64,000 nt of DNA from Halorubrum xinjiangense (GCF_900102375.1 NZ_FNBO01000001.1:412627-476626), one strand, 5' to 3'; counted from the first letter of the stretch, positions 44,630 to 53,640 are shown. The notes: a model not told the origin generated them from the letters alone. Translations and numbers: made by a program.

Positions 44630-45325
44630 TCAGTTCTCGGCGAGCGTCTCCGCTAAGAGCTTCCGTTGCGCGGTCGCGAGGTGCTCGGCGAACGTCGACG
44701 GGGAGATGTCGAGCGCCTCGGCGACCGCGCTCGCGTTCGCGTCGCGGGGACGCTCGAAGTAGCCCATGCGGTAGGCGGTCCGCAACACCTCGCACTGGCG
44801 GTCGGTGAGGCGGCCGCGGTCGACGAGCGTCCGATCCGACGCCCCGTCGCCGCGCGCCGCGCCCTCCACGAGGTAGCGGACCTCGACGCGGTCGGCGACT
44901 CCGTCGAGCGCCGAGACGATGTCGCGGAGGCGCTCGAGATCGGGGAGGTGAAGCGTGAGCACGAGGACGCCGTCCTCGGCGCGCACGTCCGCGATCGGAC
45001 AGTCCAGCTCCTCGATGATCCGGCAGGCGCACTTCCCGTCGCGCGGACGCTCGTACCGGTACACCCGCTCGTCGCCGAGATCGACGACGGAGGCGGGCGA
45101 GGGGACCCCCTCCGCGGCGTCGACCGCGTCGGGGTCGCGGGCGCGGAACTCCTCGGTGTGCGTGTCGCCCGCGTGCGTCCAAGTGACGCCGGTTATCGGC
45201 CCGTCGTGGGCGGTCGACGCGGCGACGACCGGGCAGTTCCCCGTCCCGTGGATCGCGACGCCGGCGCGAACGCCGCCGGGCGTCGTCCCCGCGCCGTCGT
45301 CCGCCGGCTTCCCTTCGGTTCCCAT
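44630..45325 (-). CDS. Bacterio-opsin-activator-like HTH regulator
   Basis: A 231-residue regulator. The C-terminal HTH_10 domain is at about residues 175-228: 'LTDRQCEVLRTAYRMGYFER' then 'ASAVAEALDISPSTFAEHLA', typical of the Bat family. The N-terminal region has 'GTGNCPVVAASTAHDGP', and the middle has 'VYRYERPRDGKCACRIIEEL' with cysteines that might sense redox or bind a metal. These are common haloarchaeal transcription factors. It converges with thioredoxin, 13 bp between stops, and is divergent from the 45456 gene. No target can be named. Confidence 0.82.
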   Translation of the reverse strand: MGTEGKPADDGAGTTPGGVRAGVAIHGTGNCPVVAASTAHDGPITGVTWTHAGDTHTEEFRARDPDAVDAAEGVPSPASVVDLGDERVYRYERPRDGKCACRIIEELDCPIADVRAEDGVLVLTLHLPDLERLRDIVSALDGVADRVEVRYLVEGAARGDGASDRTLVDRGRLTDRQCEVLRTAYRMGYFERPRDANASAVAEALDISPSTFAEHLATAQRKLLAETLAEN

Positions 45326-45455
45326 CGCGTCGGGGTTGGAACGACGGGTACAAAGGCCTGATCCCCAACGAACCGGACGTTCCGCGGGGTATCACCGAGA
45401 ACACCCGCAGTACTGAGGGTCGATCGGTATCGGTCCGCGCGCCGGAGTCGCGGGC

Positions 45456-46484
45456 GTGAACCGAGCGATCCACGCGGTCGGAGCGATCGCCCTGGCCGCC
45501 GCCGGAGCCGGGATGGTCGTCGCGGCGACCGCCGGGCTGGCAGGCGGGACCGCCGGGCAGGCAGGCGGGACCGCTGAGGGCTTAGTGACGCAGACGAGTA
45601 GCGACGCCAGCGCGTTCGTCGGCTCCCTCCTCGCCGCGTTCGCGGCGACGGGACTGGGATACACCGCGGCGAAGGAGACGCGGTACGCGCTGCGGACGGA
45701 CGGCTTCCGCGTCACGCGGACCGACCTCGGCAACGCGACCGCCGTGGCCGCCGGGGCGCCGCTCACCTATCTCCTCTCGGTCCGCGCGGGCGTCGGACCG
45801 GTCGTGGCCTCCGCGCTCGTGGGGCTCTGCGCGTATCTCCTGAGCGAGACGTACGGCGCCCCTGCGTACTGCGGCTCGTTCGTCGGGATGGCGACGCCGG
45901 CCGCCGACGCCGACCTCGGGGCGGTGGCGGCCGCGGGGGTCGCGGCCGGCGTCGTCTTCGTCGTCGCCAAGCGGGCGTTCAACGGGTTCGGCGGGAAGCT
46001 CGGCACGACGGCGTTCGTCGGCTGCCTGTCGGTGGCCGCGGTCGGCGGGCTGGCCCCCGGGGCGGGGTCGGTCCCGTCGCCGACCGTCGCGGCGGGGCTC
46101 GTCGTCGCGGCGGCCCTCGCCGCCGTCGTCACGTTCCTCATCTCCGTCCGGCTCGGCCACGGCCCGGTCGTCGCCTCGGCGGTCGTCGGGCTCGCCGCCG
46201 GAATCCTCTGTCCGCCGCTGTTCGACGCGGGCGACGCGGTCGCGGCGGTCGCCTTCTGCGCATCGTTCGCTGGGATGGCCACGGCGGAGCGGATCCCCGG
46301 CCCGGGCGCGATGCTGCTGGCCGGCGGGACCGCGGGCGTCGCGTTCGTCGGCGCGGCGCCGTACTTCGTCGGGTTCGGCGGGAAGCTCGGCACGATCGCG
46401 TTCGCGGCCTGCCTCGTGACGACGGGCGTCCTGTCGCTGGGCCGCCTGCTCGCGCCGGCGGGGATCGACGCCGTGACGGGGTGA
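45456..46484 (+). CDS. Multi-pass membrane protein with an internal duplication
   Basis: A 342-residue Ala/Val/Gly-rich membrane protein with about nine hydrophobic segments. Residues 103-193 and 226-320 are homologous repeats: 'SVRAGVGPVVASALVGLCA' matches 'SVRLGHGPVVASAVVGLAA', 'YCGSFVGMAT' matches 'FCASFAGMAT', and 'FNGFGGKLGTTAFVGCL' matches 'FVGFGGKLGTIAFAACL'. The duplication suggests an antiparallel two-fold arrangement such as in transporters, but no family name can be assigned. A GTG start is used. It sits divergently beside the HTH_10 regulator and upstream of the formate-dehydrogenase-like gene. Function unknown. Confidence 0.65.
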   Translation: MNRAIHAVGAIALAAAGAGMVVAATAGLAGGTAGQAGGTAEGLVTQTSSDASAFVGSLLAAFAATGLGYTAAKETRYALRTDGFRVTRTDLGNATAVAAGAPLTYLLSVRAGVGPVVASALVGLCAYLLSETYGAPAYCGSFVGMATPAADADLGAVAAAGVAAGVVFVVAKRAFNGFGGKLGTTAFVGCLSVAAVGGLAPGAGSVPSPTVAAGLVVAAALAAVVTFLISVRLGHGPVVASAVVGLAAGILCPPLFDAGDAVAAVAFCASFAGMATAERIPGPGAMLLAGGTAGVAFVGAAPYFVGFGGKLGTIAFAACLVTTGVLSLGRLLAPAGIDAVTG

Positions 46485-46567
46485 GTCGCCGCGGTCGGCG
46501 GAGCTATTTAAAGAGCCACGCAACTCCGGCGGCATCTGGAGGGTCGTGGAAGCCGTACCTCGATCCG

Positions 46568-48670
46568 ATGACCGACCCGACCGAGACGCCCGAGCGGAGC
46601 TTCGAGTCGAACCCGACCGTCTGCCCGTTCTGCGGCGTCGGCTGTCAGATCGAGTACGCCGGCCGGGGCAGCGCGACCGGCGTCGAGGGACCGGTGAACG
46701 AGCGCGGCGAGATCTGTCCGAAGGGCGCGGCCGCGTTCGATGTGGTCGACAACGACGACCGCCTGACGGAGCCGCTGGTCCGGCACGACGGACACTTCGT
46801 CACGGCGCCGTGGGAGGAGGCGCTCGACCGCGTCGCGAGCGGGATCGGCCGCGTGGTCGACGAGCACGGCCCGGACGCAGTCCAGTTCTTCGCGTCGTCG
46901 AACTGCACGAACGAGGAGAACTACGTCCTCCAGAAGCTCGCGCGCGTCCTCGGGACGAACAACGTGGACAACTGCGCGCGGCTCTGTCACGCCTCGACGG
47001 TCGCCGCGATGAGCGAGCGGTTCGGCGCCGGCGCGATGACGAACACCTTAGATGACCTGAGCGAGACGGACTGTATCCTCGTCAACGGGGCGAACCCGGC
47101 CGAGCAACACCCCGTGGCGTTCCGCTCGTACGTCCTCCCGGCGGTCCGCGACGGCGCGACGCTGGTCCACGTCGACCCGCGCGCGAACGACACGACCGAG
47201 GCGGCGGACGTCCACCTCCCACTGCGGCCCGGCACCGACATCGAGGTGGCGAACGCGATCGCGGCGGTCCTCGTCGAGGAGGACCTCGTCGACGAAGCGT
47301 TCCTCGCGGAGCGCACGACCGGGTTCGACCGGCTGCGCGAGCACCTCGCCGACGTGGACGTCGCCGCGAACGCCGAGGCGGCCGGCGTCGAGCCGGCGGC
47401 GATCCGCGAGGCGGCGCGGGCCTACGGCGAGGCGGACCGCGCCGCGATCGTGACGGGGATGGGGACGAGCCAGCACCGCTGCGGCACCGACAACGTCCAC
47501 GCCCTGCTCAACCTCGCGCTTTTGACCGGCAACATCGGCCGACCCGGGACGGGCGTGAACCCCCTGCGCGGACAGAACAACGTCCAAGGCGCGAGCGACG
47601 TCGGCGGGCTCCCGGGCGTCCTCCCCGGCTACGAGCCCGTGACTGACGCGGCCGCCCGCGAGCGCGTCGCCGCAGAGTGGGGCGTCGAGCCGCCGGCGGA
47701 GCCCGGCCTCACCGAGGTGGAGGCGACCCATCGCTTCGGCGACGAGGTGCGGGCCGCGGTCGTCTTTGGCGAGAACCCGGCGGTCACCGAGCCGAACGCG
47801 ACCGCGGTCGCGTCGGCGTTCGAGGAGCTCGACTTCTGCGTCGTCATCGACCTGTTCGAGACGGCGACCGCGGCCCACGCCGACGTGGTCCTTCCCGGGA
47901 GCGCATGGGCTGAAAAGTCCGGCACCGTGACGAACACCGACCGGCGCGTGATGCGGATGCGACCAAACGCCGACCTCCCGGGGAACGCGCGGTGCGACTT
48001 CGAGATTCTCGCCGACCTCGGCCGGCGGCTCACGGACCGCCCGGAGGCGTTCGACTACGACGGCCCGGAGGCGGCGTTCGACGAGCTGACGCGCGTCGCG
48101 GCGATCTACGAGGGGATGAGCTACGAGGGGATCGGCGACGGCTACCAGCGGTGGCCGTTCTCGGAGCGCGACGGGACCGGCACCGACGTGTTACACGCCG
48201 AGACGTTCGCGACCGGCGAGCGCACCGCCCCGCTCGCGGTCGTCGACCCGGTCCCGCCGGCTGACGACCTCGGCGCGGACGAGCTGACCCTCACGACCGG
48301 GCGCGTGCTCCAGCACTTCAACAGCGGGGCGCTCAGCCGGCGCTCGGAGCGGCTCACGGCGATGCGCGGCGAAGACGTCCTCCAGATCCATCCCGACGAC
48401 GCCGCCGAACGCGGGATCAACGACGGCGACCGGGTGACCGTCTCGAACGAGCGCGGGACCGTCGAGGTCGCGGCCGACGTCACGCCGGCGGTCCGCGAGG
48501 GCGTGGCGTTCTGTACGTTCCACTACCCGGAGCCGCTCGCGAACGCCCTCACCGGCGACGCGCTCGACCCCGAGGCGAAGATCCCCGAGTTCAAGCACTC
48601 GGCGGTGGCGGTCGAGCCGACCGCGGAGGGCGACGCCCTCGCCGAGCGCGACGCGGCCGGCGCCGACTGA
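46568..48670 (+). CDS. fdhA: Formate dehydrogenase-like molybdopterin oxidoreductase, alpha subunit
   Basis: A 700-residue protein of the molybdopterin oxidoreductase family. The N-terminal [4Fe-4S] site is 'CPFCGVGCQIEY' (C19, C22, C26) and 'GEICPKG' (C50). The catalytic ligand position is C140 in 'NCARLCHASTVAAMSE', the spot taken by selenocysteine or Cys in formate dehydrogenases. Later 'IVTGMGTSQHRCGTDNVHAL', 'NPLRGQNNVQGASDVGGLP' and 'ITLP'-like MGD motifs follow. The length suits a stand-alone soluble FdhA. No electron-transfer subunit, chaperone or FdhD is nearby, so activity is inferred; assimilatory nitrate reductase is a less likely reading. The upstream in-frame extension overlaps the previous gene and is rejected. 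Confidence 0.83.
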   Translation: MTDPTETPERSFESNPTVCPFCGVGCQIEYAGRGSATGVEGPVNERGEICPKGAAAFDVVDNDDRLTEPLVRHDGHFVTAPWEEALDRVASGIGRVVDEHGPDAVQFFASSNCTNEENYVLQKLARVLGTNNVDNCARLCHASTVAAMSERFGAGAMTNTLDDLSETDCILVNGANPAEQHPVAFRSYVLPAVRDGATLVHVDPRANDTTEAADVHLPLRPGTDIEVANAIAAVLVEEDLVDEAFLAERTTGFDRLREHLADVDVAANAEAAGVEPAAIREAARAYGEADRAAIVTGMGTSQHRCGTDNVHALLNLALLTGNIGRPGTGVNPLRGQNNVQGASDVGGLPGVLPGYEPVTDAAARERVAAEWGVEPPAEPGLTEVEATHRFGDEVRAAVVFGENPAVTEPNATAVASAFEELDFCVVIDLFETATAAHADVVLPGSAWAEKSGTVTNTDRRVMRMRPNADLPGNARCDFEILADLGRRLTDRPEAFDYDGPEAAFDELTRVAAIYEGMSYEGIGDGYQRWPFSERDGTGTDVLHAETFATGERTAPLAVVDPVPPADDLGADELTLTTGRVLQHFNSGALSRRSERLTAMRGEDVLQIHPDDAAERGINDGDRVTVSNERGTVEVAADVTPAVREGVAFCTFHYPEPLANALTGDALDPEAKIPEFKHSAVAVEPTAEGDALAERDAAGAD

Positions 48671-48756
48671 ACCGCTGTCGACGCCGCGCGGCCGCTCGTC
48701 GGGTCCGCCCGCCGTCGCGCGGTTCGGGTATCACTCGTGAGACGCGGGAGTTGCCG

Positions 48757-48765
48757 TTTATATAA
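48757..48765 (+). promoter_or_regulatory. TATA box of the HemAT gene
   Basis: The run tttatataa lies 22-30 bp upstream of the ATG at 48787, the spacing expected for a leaderless transcript. Confidence 0.65.
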
Positions 48766-48786
48766 CCCAAGCGGAGAGCCTCCGGT

Positions 48787-50541
48787 ATGGCTACATCGGG
48801 AGAGTACGGGCGAAACGACTTCGGCCAAGGTGGCTTGAACGACCGGCTCGACGTCGGCGAGCTTGTCGATGAGATCGGGCTCGACGCGGACGAGATCGCG
48901 TGGCGGAAGGAGTTCGTCGGCTTCGACGAGGAGGACGAGCGGCGGCTGAGCCGGTACGAGGACGCGTTCGCGGAGAACGCGGAGCAGATCGCCGACGACT
49001 TCTACGAGAACCTCACCGGCCACGAGCAGACGGTCGAGGTGATCGGGCGGTCGGAGAAGGGGCTCGAACAGCTCAAGCGGACGCAGTCGGCGTACCTCGT
49101 GACGCTCGCGGAGGGCGAGTACGACGAGGAGTACTTCCGGGACCGCGCGCGGATCGGCAAGATCCACGACATGCTGGAGATGCCGATGAAACACTACCTC
49201 GGGCAGTACGGCGTGTACTACGACCTCATCCTCCCGCTCATCGGCGACCGCCTCGTCGACTCGCTCACGGACCGGCTGGCCCCCGACGGCGTCAGCGAGG
49301 AACTCGACGACGCGACCGCGGCGGTGGTCGAGGAGGAGGTCGACGACGCGATCGAGGACCTGCTCTCGGTCCTCCGGATCGTCAACCTCGACATGCAGGT
49401 CGTCACGGACACGTACATTCACTCGTACAGCGAGAAGCTCACGGAGGCGGTCGAGCGGAACGAGCGGCTGATGGCGGAGGTGGAAGACGAGGTCGAGGAG
49501 CCGATCGGCGACCTCCGCGAGTCGGCGGGCGATGTCGCCGACCGCGCCGCCGAGGTCGGCGACGCGGCCGAGGACCAGTCGGATCGGGTCGCCGAGATCT
49601 CCTCGGAGGTTTCGAACCTTTCGGCGACGGTCGAGGAGGTGGCGTCGACCGCCGACGAGGTCGAGCGGACGAGCAGCCGAGCGGAGACGCTCGCGGAGGA
49701 CGGGCGAGAAGCGGCCGACGACGCCGCGTCGGCCATGGACGACATCGGCGACGCCGTCGACGAGGTCGCGGACGACGTCGAGGCGCTCCAGGAGCGCGTC
49801 GAGGAGATAGACGAGTTCGTCGACGCGATCAACGGCATCGCCGACCAGACGAACCTGCTCGCGCTGAACGCGTCGATCGAGGCGGCGCGGGCCGGCGAGG
49901 CGGGCGCCGGGTTCGGCGTCGTCGCCGACGAGATAAAGTCGCTCGCGGAGGAGTCACAGCGGCACGCGAGCGACATCGAGTCGATGGTCGGCGGCATCCG
50001 CACCGACACCGAGGAGACGGTCGAGAGCCTCTCGGAGACGACGGTGCGCGTCGACGAGGGGAGCGAGCGCGTCGCCGACGCGACGGAGAACCTCACCGAC
50101 ATCGCCGAGGCGGTGACGGAGACGGCGGACGGGATCGACGAGGTCTCGGACGTGACCGACGAGCAGGCCGCCGCCGCCGAGGAGATCGCCGCGACGATCG
50201 ACGGGGTGGTCGAGCAGTCGAACCGGATCAGCGAGCAGATGCAGGCGCTGGCCGCCGACAGCGAGCGCCAGTCGACAGCGGTCGAGGCGGTCGAACGGAC
50301 GGTGCGCCGGCTGTCCGCGGACAGCGGCGGGGATGGCGGGCCCCGAGGAGCGTCTCGCACGGACGGCGGACGGCGACCGACGGAGACGAACGGCGGGAGT
50401 CGAGCGGACGCGGCGGACGACAGTCGGTCGATTCCGGCGGGGGTTCCGGACGGAATACCCGAGTTCGTGATCGATCGCCTCTCCGAGGAGGAGCTCCGCG
50501 CGATCGCGGCCGGAGAGCTGGAGATGGACGACGTGCGGTGA
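48787..50541 (+). CDS. hemAT: Globin-coupled aerotaxis transducer (HemAT type)
   Basis: A 584-residue soluble chemotaxis transducer with no membrane helix. The N-terminal sensor globin (about residues 25-210) has the proximal heme His as H127 in 'RDRARIGKIHDMLEMPMKHY'. A coiled-coil signalling domain follows, with the kinase-binding hairpin tip 'DAINGIADQTNLLALNASIE' and 'ARAGEAGAGFGVVADEIKSL'. The tail is Ser/Gly/Arg-rich, ending 'EELRAIAAGELEMDDVR'. HemAT binds O2 and steers the swimming response. Che proteins are not in the window. The ATG at 48787 has a TATA box at the leaderless distance. Confidence 0.93.
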   Translation: MATSGEYGRNDFGQGGLNDRLDVGELVDEIGLDADEIAWRKEFVGFDEEDERRLSRYEDAFAENAEQIADDFYENLTGHEQTVEVIGRSEKGLEQLKRTQSAYLVTLAEGEYDEEYFRDRARIGKIHDMLEMPMKHYLGQYGVYYDLILPLIGDRLVDSLTDRLAPDGVSEELDDATAAVVEEEVDDAIEDLLSVLRIVNLDMQVVTDTYIHSYSEKLTEAVERNERLMAEVEDEVEEPIGDLRESAGDVADRAAEVGDAAEDQSDRVAEISSEVSNLSATVEEVASTADEVERTSSRAETLAEDGREAADDAASAMDDIGDAVDEVADDVEALQERVEEIDEFVDAINGIADQTNLLALNASIEAARAGEAGAGFGVVADEIKSLAEESQRHASDIESMVGGIRTDTEETVESLSETTVRVDEGSERVADATENLTDIAEAVTETADGIDEVSDVTDEQAAAAEEIAATIDGVVEQSNRISEQMQALAADSERQSTAVEAVERTVRRLSADSGGDGGPRGASRTDGGRRPTETNGGSRADAADDSRSIPAGVPDGIPEFVIDRLSEEELRAIAAGELEMDDVR

Positions 50542-50601
50542 GGCGGCGGTGGTGACGCGCCGCCCGCGTCCAGAAGTTCGCGGCCGCAGCCCGGACCGGT
50601 C

Positions 50602-50772
50602 TCAGGGCGCGAAGTACGCGTCCGGCCCCCGGATCCCGGAGAGTTCGCGGAGCGGGCGGGCGCCGCACCGGTCGCAGGCGGTCGGCTCGTCGGGGTCGTC
50701 CGGTTGCGCGAACACCGTCTCGCAGGCGTCGCAGGCGACGTAGCGGAGCGCCAGCGACGGAGTCTCGGCCAT
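50602..50772 (-). CDS. Small zinc-ribbon protein
   Basis: A 56-residue protein with two CxxC motifs, 'VACDACETVFAQPDD' and 'TACDRCGARPLREL', spaced 20 residues apart, which fold as a zinc ribbon. The start at 50772 (MAETPSLALRY) is chosen over 50796 because the added residues carry no conserved sequence. Haloarchaea have many small zinc-finger proteins of this size; some affect biofilm and motility, but no role is assigned to this one. It converges with hemAT. Confidence 0.7.
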   Translation of the reverse strand: MAETPSLALRYVACDACETVFAQPDDPDEPTACDRCGARPLRELSGIRGPDAYFAP

Positions 50773-50818
50773 GGATCCGATAGGAGGTCGGCGCACTTGA
50801 ACCGACGCTCTGCGTGTC

Positions 50819-51124
50819 CTACTGCCCGGAACCGGGGTCGCCCGACGACGCGATCCGCGACTCGTACTTCGCCAGCGCCTCGTCGAGCGCCTCGTCGGCG
50901 TCGACGCCGGCCGCCTCGGCGAGCGCGAGCAGCGCGAACAGCGCGTCCCCGATCTCGTCGGTCGCGATCGACGCGGCGGCGGGGTTGCGTCCGTAGTCGG
51001 TCGAGGTCGTCACCTCCTTGGCGATCTCGCCGACCTCGCTCTCCAAGTCGAGCGCGTGGTACGCGAGGTCGGTCTCTAACCCGTACTCGTCGACGAACGC
51101 CGCGACGCGGTCCTGCTCGTCCAT
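50819..51124 (-). CDS. MazG-like nucleotide pyrophosphohydrolase
   Basis: A 101-residue all-alpha NTP pyrophosphatase-type protein. The Mg-binding residues appear in 'LESEVGEIAKEVTTSTD' (ExxE) and 'TDEIGDALFALLALAEAAG' (ExxD), typical of the short MazG-like dimers. The enzymes hydrolyse aberrant NTPs. The start at 51124 (MDEQDRVAAF) is chosen; the frame extends to 51151 without conserved residues. It is divergent from npdG, with about 125 bp between. Confidence 0.85.
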   Translation of the reverse strand: MDEQDRVAAFVDEYGLETDLAYHALDLESEVGEIAKEVTTSTDYGRNPAAASIATDEIGDALFALLALAEAAGVDADEALDEALAKYESRIASSGDPGSGQ

Positions 51125-51250
51125 GGGCGTCGTCTCCGCGCGTTCGGACAAGAAGCCCCCGGCTTCGACCGCGGCGGTTCCGACAATTTCGACCGTGGCG
51201 AAGACGGCCGGTCGCGCAACCCCTAAGACGCGAGCGACCGCACGGATCGT

Positions 51251-51919
51251 ATGCGAATCGCCATCTTAGGCGGCACGGGTGACATCGGGGAGGGGCTCGC
51301 GCTCCGGCTGGCGGCGGACACGCCCCACCGGGTCGCGGTCGGGTCGCGGGAGGCCGAGAAGGCCGAGAACAAGGCCGAGGAGTACACGACCGAACTGGAG
51401 AGCCGCGGGCTGGACGCGACCGTCGCAGGCGGCGAGAACGCCGCGGTCGCCGCCGACGCCCGGATCGTCGTCCTCGCGGTCCCGCCGTACCACGTCGGCG
51501 ACACCGTCGAGGCGGTGGCGGGGGCGTTAGAGGACGGCGACGTGCTGGTCTCGCCCGCGACGGGGATGAAACGCGACGACGAGGGGTTCCACTACCACAA
51601 GCCCGGCGCGGGCTCGGTGACGAGCATCGTCGCTGACGCGGCGCCCGAGGGCGTCGCGGTCGTCGGCGCGTTCCACAACCTCGCGGCCGCGCGGCTGGCG
51701 AACCTCGACGCCGACCTTGGCGTCGACACCCTCGTGATCGGCGACGACGAGGACGCCAAGCGGACGGTCGCGGACGTCGCCGAGGGGATCGAGGGACTGC
51801 GAGCGCTCGACGCCGGCGGTATCGCCAACGCACCCGAAATCGAGGGGTTGACGCCGCTTCTCATCAACGTCGCCGCGAACAACGACGGGCTCCACGACCT
51901 CGGCGTCAGGTTCCGGTGA
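51251..51919 (+). CDS. npdG: NADPH-dependent F420 reductase
   Basis: A 222-residue enzyme that exchanges hydride between coenzyme F420 and NADP. The N terminus 'MRIAILGGTGDIGEGLALRL' is the Rossmann GGTGxxGxG loop, 'VGSREAEKAENKAEEYTTEL' includes the Arg that selects NADP, and 'VVGAFHNLAAARLANLDAD' plus the C-terminal 'GLTPLLINVAANNDGLHDLG' fit NpdG. It serves as the link between the F420 and NADP pools. Stand-alone gene; the palindrome at 52.02 kb follows it. Confidence 0.93.
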   Translation: MRIAILGGTGDIGEGLALRLAADTPHRVAVGSREAEKAENKAEEYTTELESRGLDATVAGGENAAVAADARIVVLAVPPYHVGDTVEAVAGALEDGDVLVSPATGMKRDDEGFHYHKPGAGSVTSIVADAAPEGVAVVGAFHNLAAARLANLDADLGVDTLVIGDDEDAKRTVADVAEGIEGLRALDAGGIANAPEIEGLTPLLINVAANNDGLHDLGVRFR

Positions 51920-52020
51920 GCGAGCGTGCGGCGGTTCCGGGCGTGAAACGGGGCAAGCGACCGCCCGTCTGCTCGCCGCCGTTCGGCGCCGGTCGAACAC
52001 CGGCTAACTGACACGGAGGT

Positions 52021-52037
52021 GCTCCCGAGTCGGGAGC
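52021..52037. repeat. 17-bp perfect palindrome (DNA-level inverted repeat)
   Basis: gctcccga-g-tcgggagc is an 8-bp inverted repeat around one base, too tight for an RNA hairpin but suited to a dimeric regulator. It lies 100 bp after npdG and 192 bp before the sensor kinase. Function is not known. Confidence 0.5.
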
Positions 52038-52212
52038 GCGAGCAGTGCGACAGTACCGCGAATCTATTCATTGGAGAACTGATAGGACCTGACGATCGGT
52101 TCGGTCCGTGATCTGAAACCGACTGATTCGGCCGGAGGATCCGTGAATAGCCACGAACCCAGAATTATCACAATCTTTTAAAATACCGACCGGCGAGATG
52201 TACCATAGGACG

Positions 52213-53265
52213 ATGGCCCCCAACAGCCGGGTGAATCCAGTCACTGTCGTGGGGGCGTCGATCATCGTCGCGACGGCGGCGGTGGGTACGCTCGCGGGCG
52301 TCGAGTTGGGGGTGCTCTCGCTCCAAGCCGCGGTTCCGGGCGTTATCGGGGCGGGATTGATCGCCTACGGGTGGTTCCGAGCGGACGGCGTCGTCGGGTC
52401 GAAACGGTGGACCGTGCTGAAGTGGACCGTGGCGGGGCTGCTCGCGTTCACGGTTCTCGGGGCCTGGTTCGGGGAGATGGCCGCCCGGCCGGAGACGTCG
52501 ATCTCGCTTTCGATCACCGGGTCGTTGAGCGTCGGCGCGGCGCTCGGCACGGTCATCGGCGTTTACGCGGCCCGAATTCGCCGGACGAACGAACTGCTCG
52601 CGGAGACGGTGACCGAACTCGAAGCGGCGAACGACCGCCTCGAGCGGAAGAACGAGCAGCTGGACCAGTTCGTCGACATCGCCAGCCACGACCTCCGAAA
52701 TCCGGTGAACGTCGCCCAAGGACGGCTCGAAATCGCCCGGGAGGAGTTCGACAGCGAGCACCTCGAAACGACGGACGACGCGCTCACTCGGATGAACACG
52801 CTCATCAACGACCTCGTGTCGCTGACGAAGGCCGGCGACCAGATCGAGGAAGTCGTCCCCGTGGACCTCGGCGCGGTGAGCCGGTCGGCGTGGGGCAGCG
52901 TCGAGACGAAGGACGCGTCGCTGACCGTCGAGACCGACGGGGATATCTACGCCGACGAGAGCCGGCTGAGACAGGTCTTAGAGAACCTGTTCCGCAACGC
53001 GATCCAGCACGGCGGCGAGGACGTGACCGTCACGGTGGGACTGCTCGCCGAGGGGTTCTACGTCCAGGACACCGGCGCGGGCATTCCGGACGACCTCCGC
53101 GGGCAGGTGCTCGAGGACGGCGTGACCACGGGGGGTGACGGGGTGGGCCTCGGACTGAGTATCGTCGAGCAGATCGCCACCGCTCACGGCTGGAAGATAG
53201 CTGTCGAGCAGAGCGCCGAGGGCGGCGCCCGCTTCGAGTTCGTCGGCGTGAAGTCGCCCGAGTGA
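52213..53265 (+). CDS. Membrane sensor histidine kinase
   Basis: A 350-residue sensor kinase. Residues about 10-125 hold four transmembrane segments ('VVGASIIVATAAVGTLAGVE', 'AVPGVIGAGLIAYGWF' and two more). A short coiled coil leads to the HisKA domain with the acceptor His in 'VDIASHDLRNPVNVAQGRLE', and the HATPase has 'QVLENLFRNAIQHGGEDVTV' and 'FYVQDTGAGIPDDLRGQVLE'. The ATG at 52213 lies about 33 bp after a TATA-like ttttaaaa (52176-52183) and is favoured over the ATG at 52198. No receiver gene adjoins. The signal is unknown. Confidence 0.88.
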   Translation: MAPNSRVNPVTVVGASIIVATAAVGTLAGVELGVLSLQAAVPGVIGAGLIAYGWFRADGVVGSKRWTVLKWTVAGLLAFTVLGAWFGEMAARPETSISLSITGSLSVGAALGTVIGVYAARIRRTNELLAETVTELEAANDRLERKNEQLDQFVDIASHDLRNPVNVAQGRLEIAREEFDSEHLETTDDALTRMNTLINDLVSLTKAGDQIEEVVPVDLGAVSRSAWGSVETKDASLTVETDGDIYADESRLRQVLENLFRNAIQHGGEDVTVTVGLLAEGFYVQDTGAGIPDDLRGQVLEDGVTTGGDGVGLGLSIVEQIATAHGWKIAVEQSAEGGARFEFVGVKSPE

Positions 53266-53333
53266 CGGAGCGGCGCTCGGCGGTGAGTGGGTTCCGAATC
53301 GCCGGGGAACACGGCCGAATCCTGGGTCGCTCG

Positions 53334-53640
53334 CTTATAAATAGCTAACCGTCGCTCGGCGGTAAACGTCGCCGAAGCCCCAGCCGCGAGGACTCGCGCG
53401 ACTTGCTGCGCCGTGCTTCGCCCTCACGGCTGCCCCTTTGAGCCCCGCCCCGCACAGCACGGCCCCGCACCTCACACCTCCCCAGCCGCGCCGCTCGCTC
53501 GGGGCTCCCTTCGGTCGCCCGCGTCGTCGCCGGCGCTACGCGCCGGCTGCCCGTGGCGCGAAGCGCCACGCTGCTCGCGGCGTCCCTCGCGCGTGCTCCT
53601 CGCGCCCAAGGGGCGCTCGGAGGCACGCGCCACCGCAATA
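53334..53640 (-). repeat. Dispersed ~300-bp structured element, copy D (degenerate, expanded P2)
   Basis: Minus-strand copy in the 469-bp gap between the kinase and the prenyl synthase. P1 is 53589-53630, with TCC/GGA where copies A-C have GAC/GTC. P2 (53577-53582 with 53489-53494) has grown by two inserted hairpins, GTGGCGC-ttc-GCGCCAC and GCCGGCGC-gta-GCGCCGGC in transcript sense. P3 is shortened: its inner stem keeps 10 bp (53382-53391/53422-53431) and the outer CAAAG faces CTTCG. The AT box on the element's 5' side is missing, while cttataaata (53334-53343) remains on the distal side. A decaying copy. Confidence 0.78.

Noticed and set aside
46481..46567. Longer start for the formate-dehydrogenase-like gene
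   Set aside because: The added segment overlaps the previous gene's end, has no family match, and the ATG at 46568 places the CxxC cluster at the usual position.
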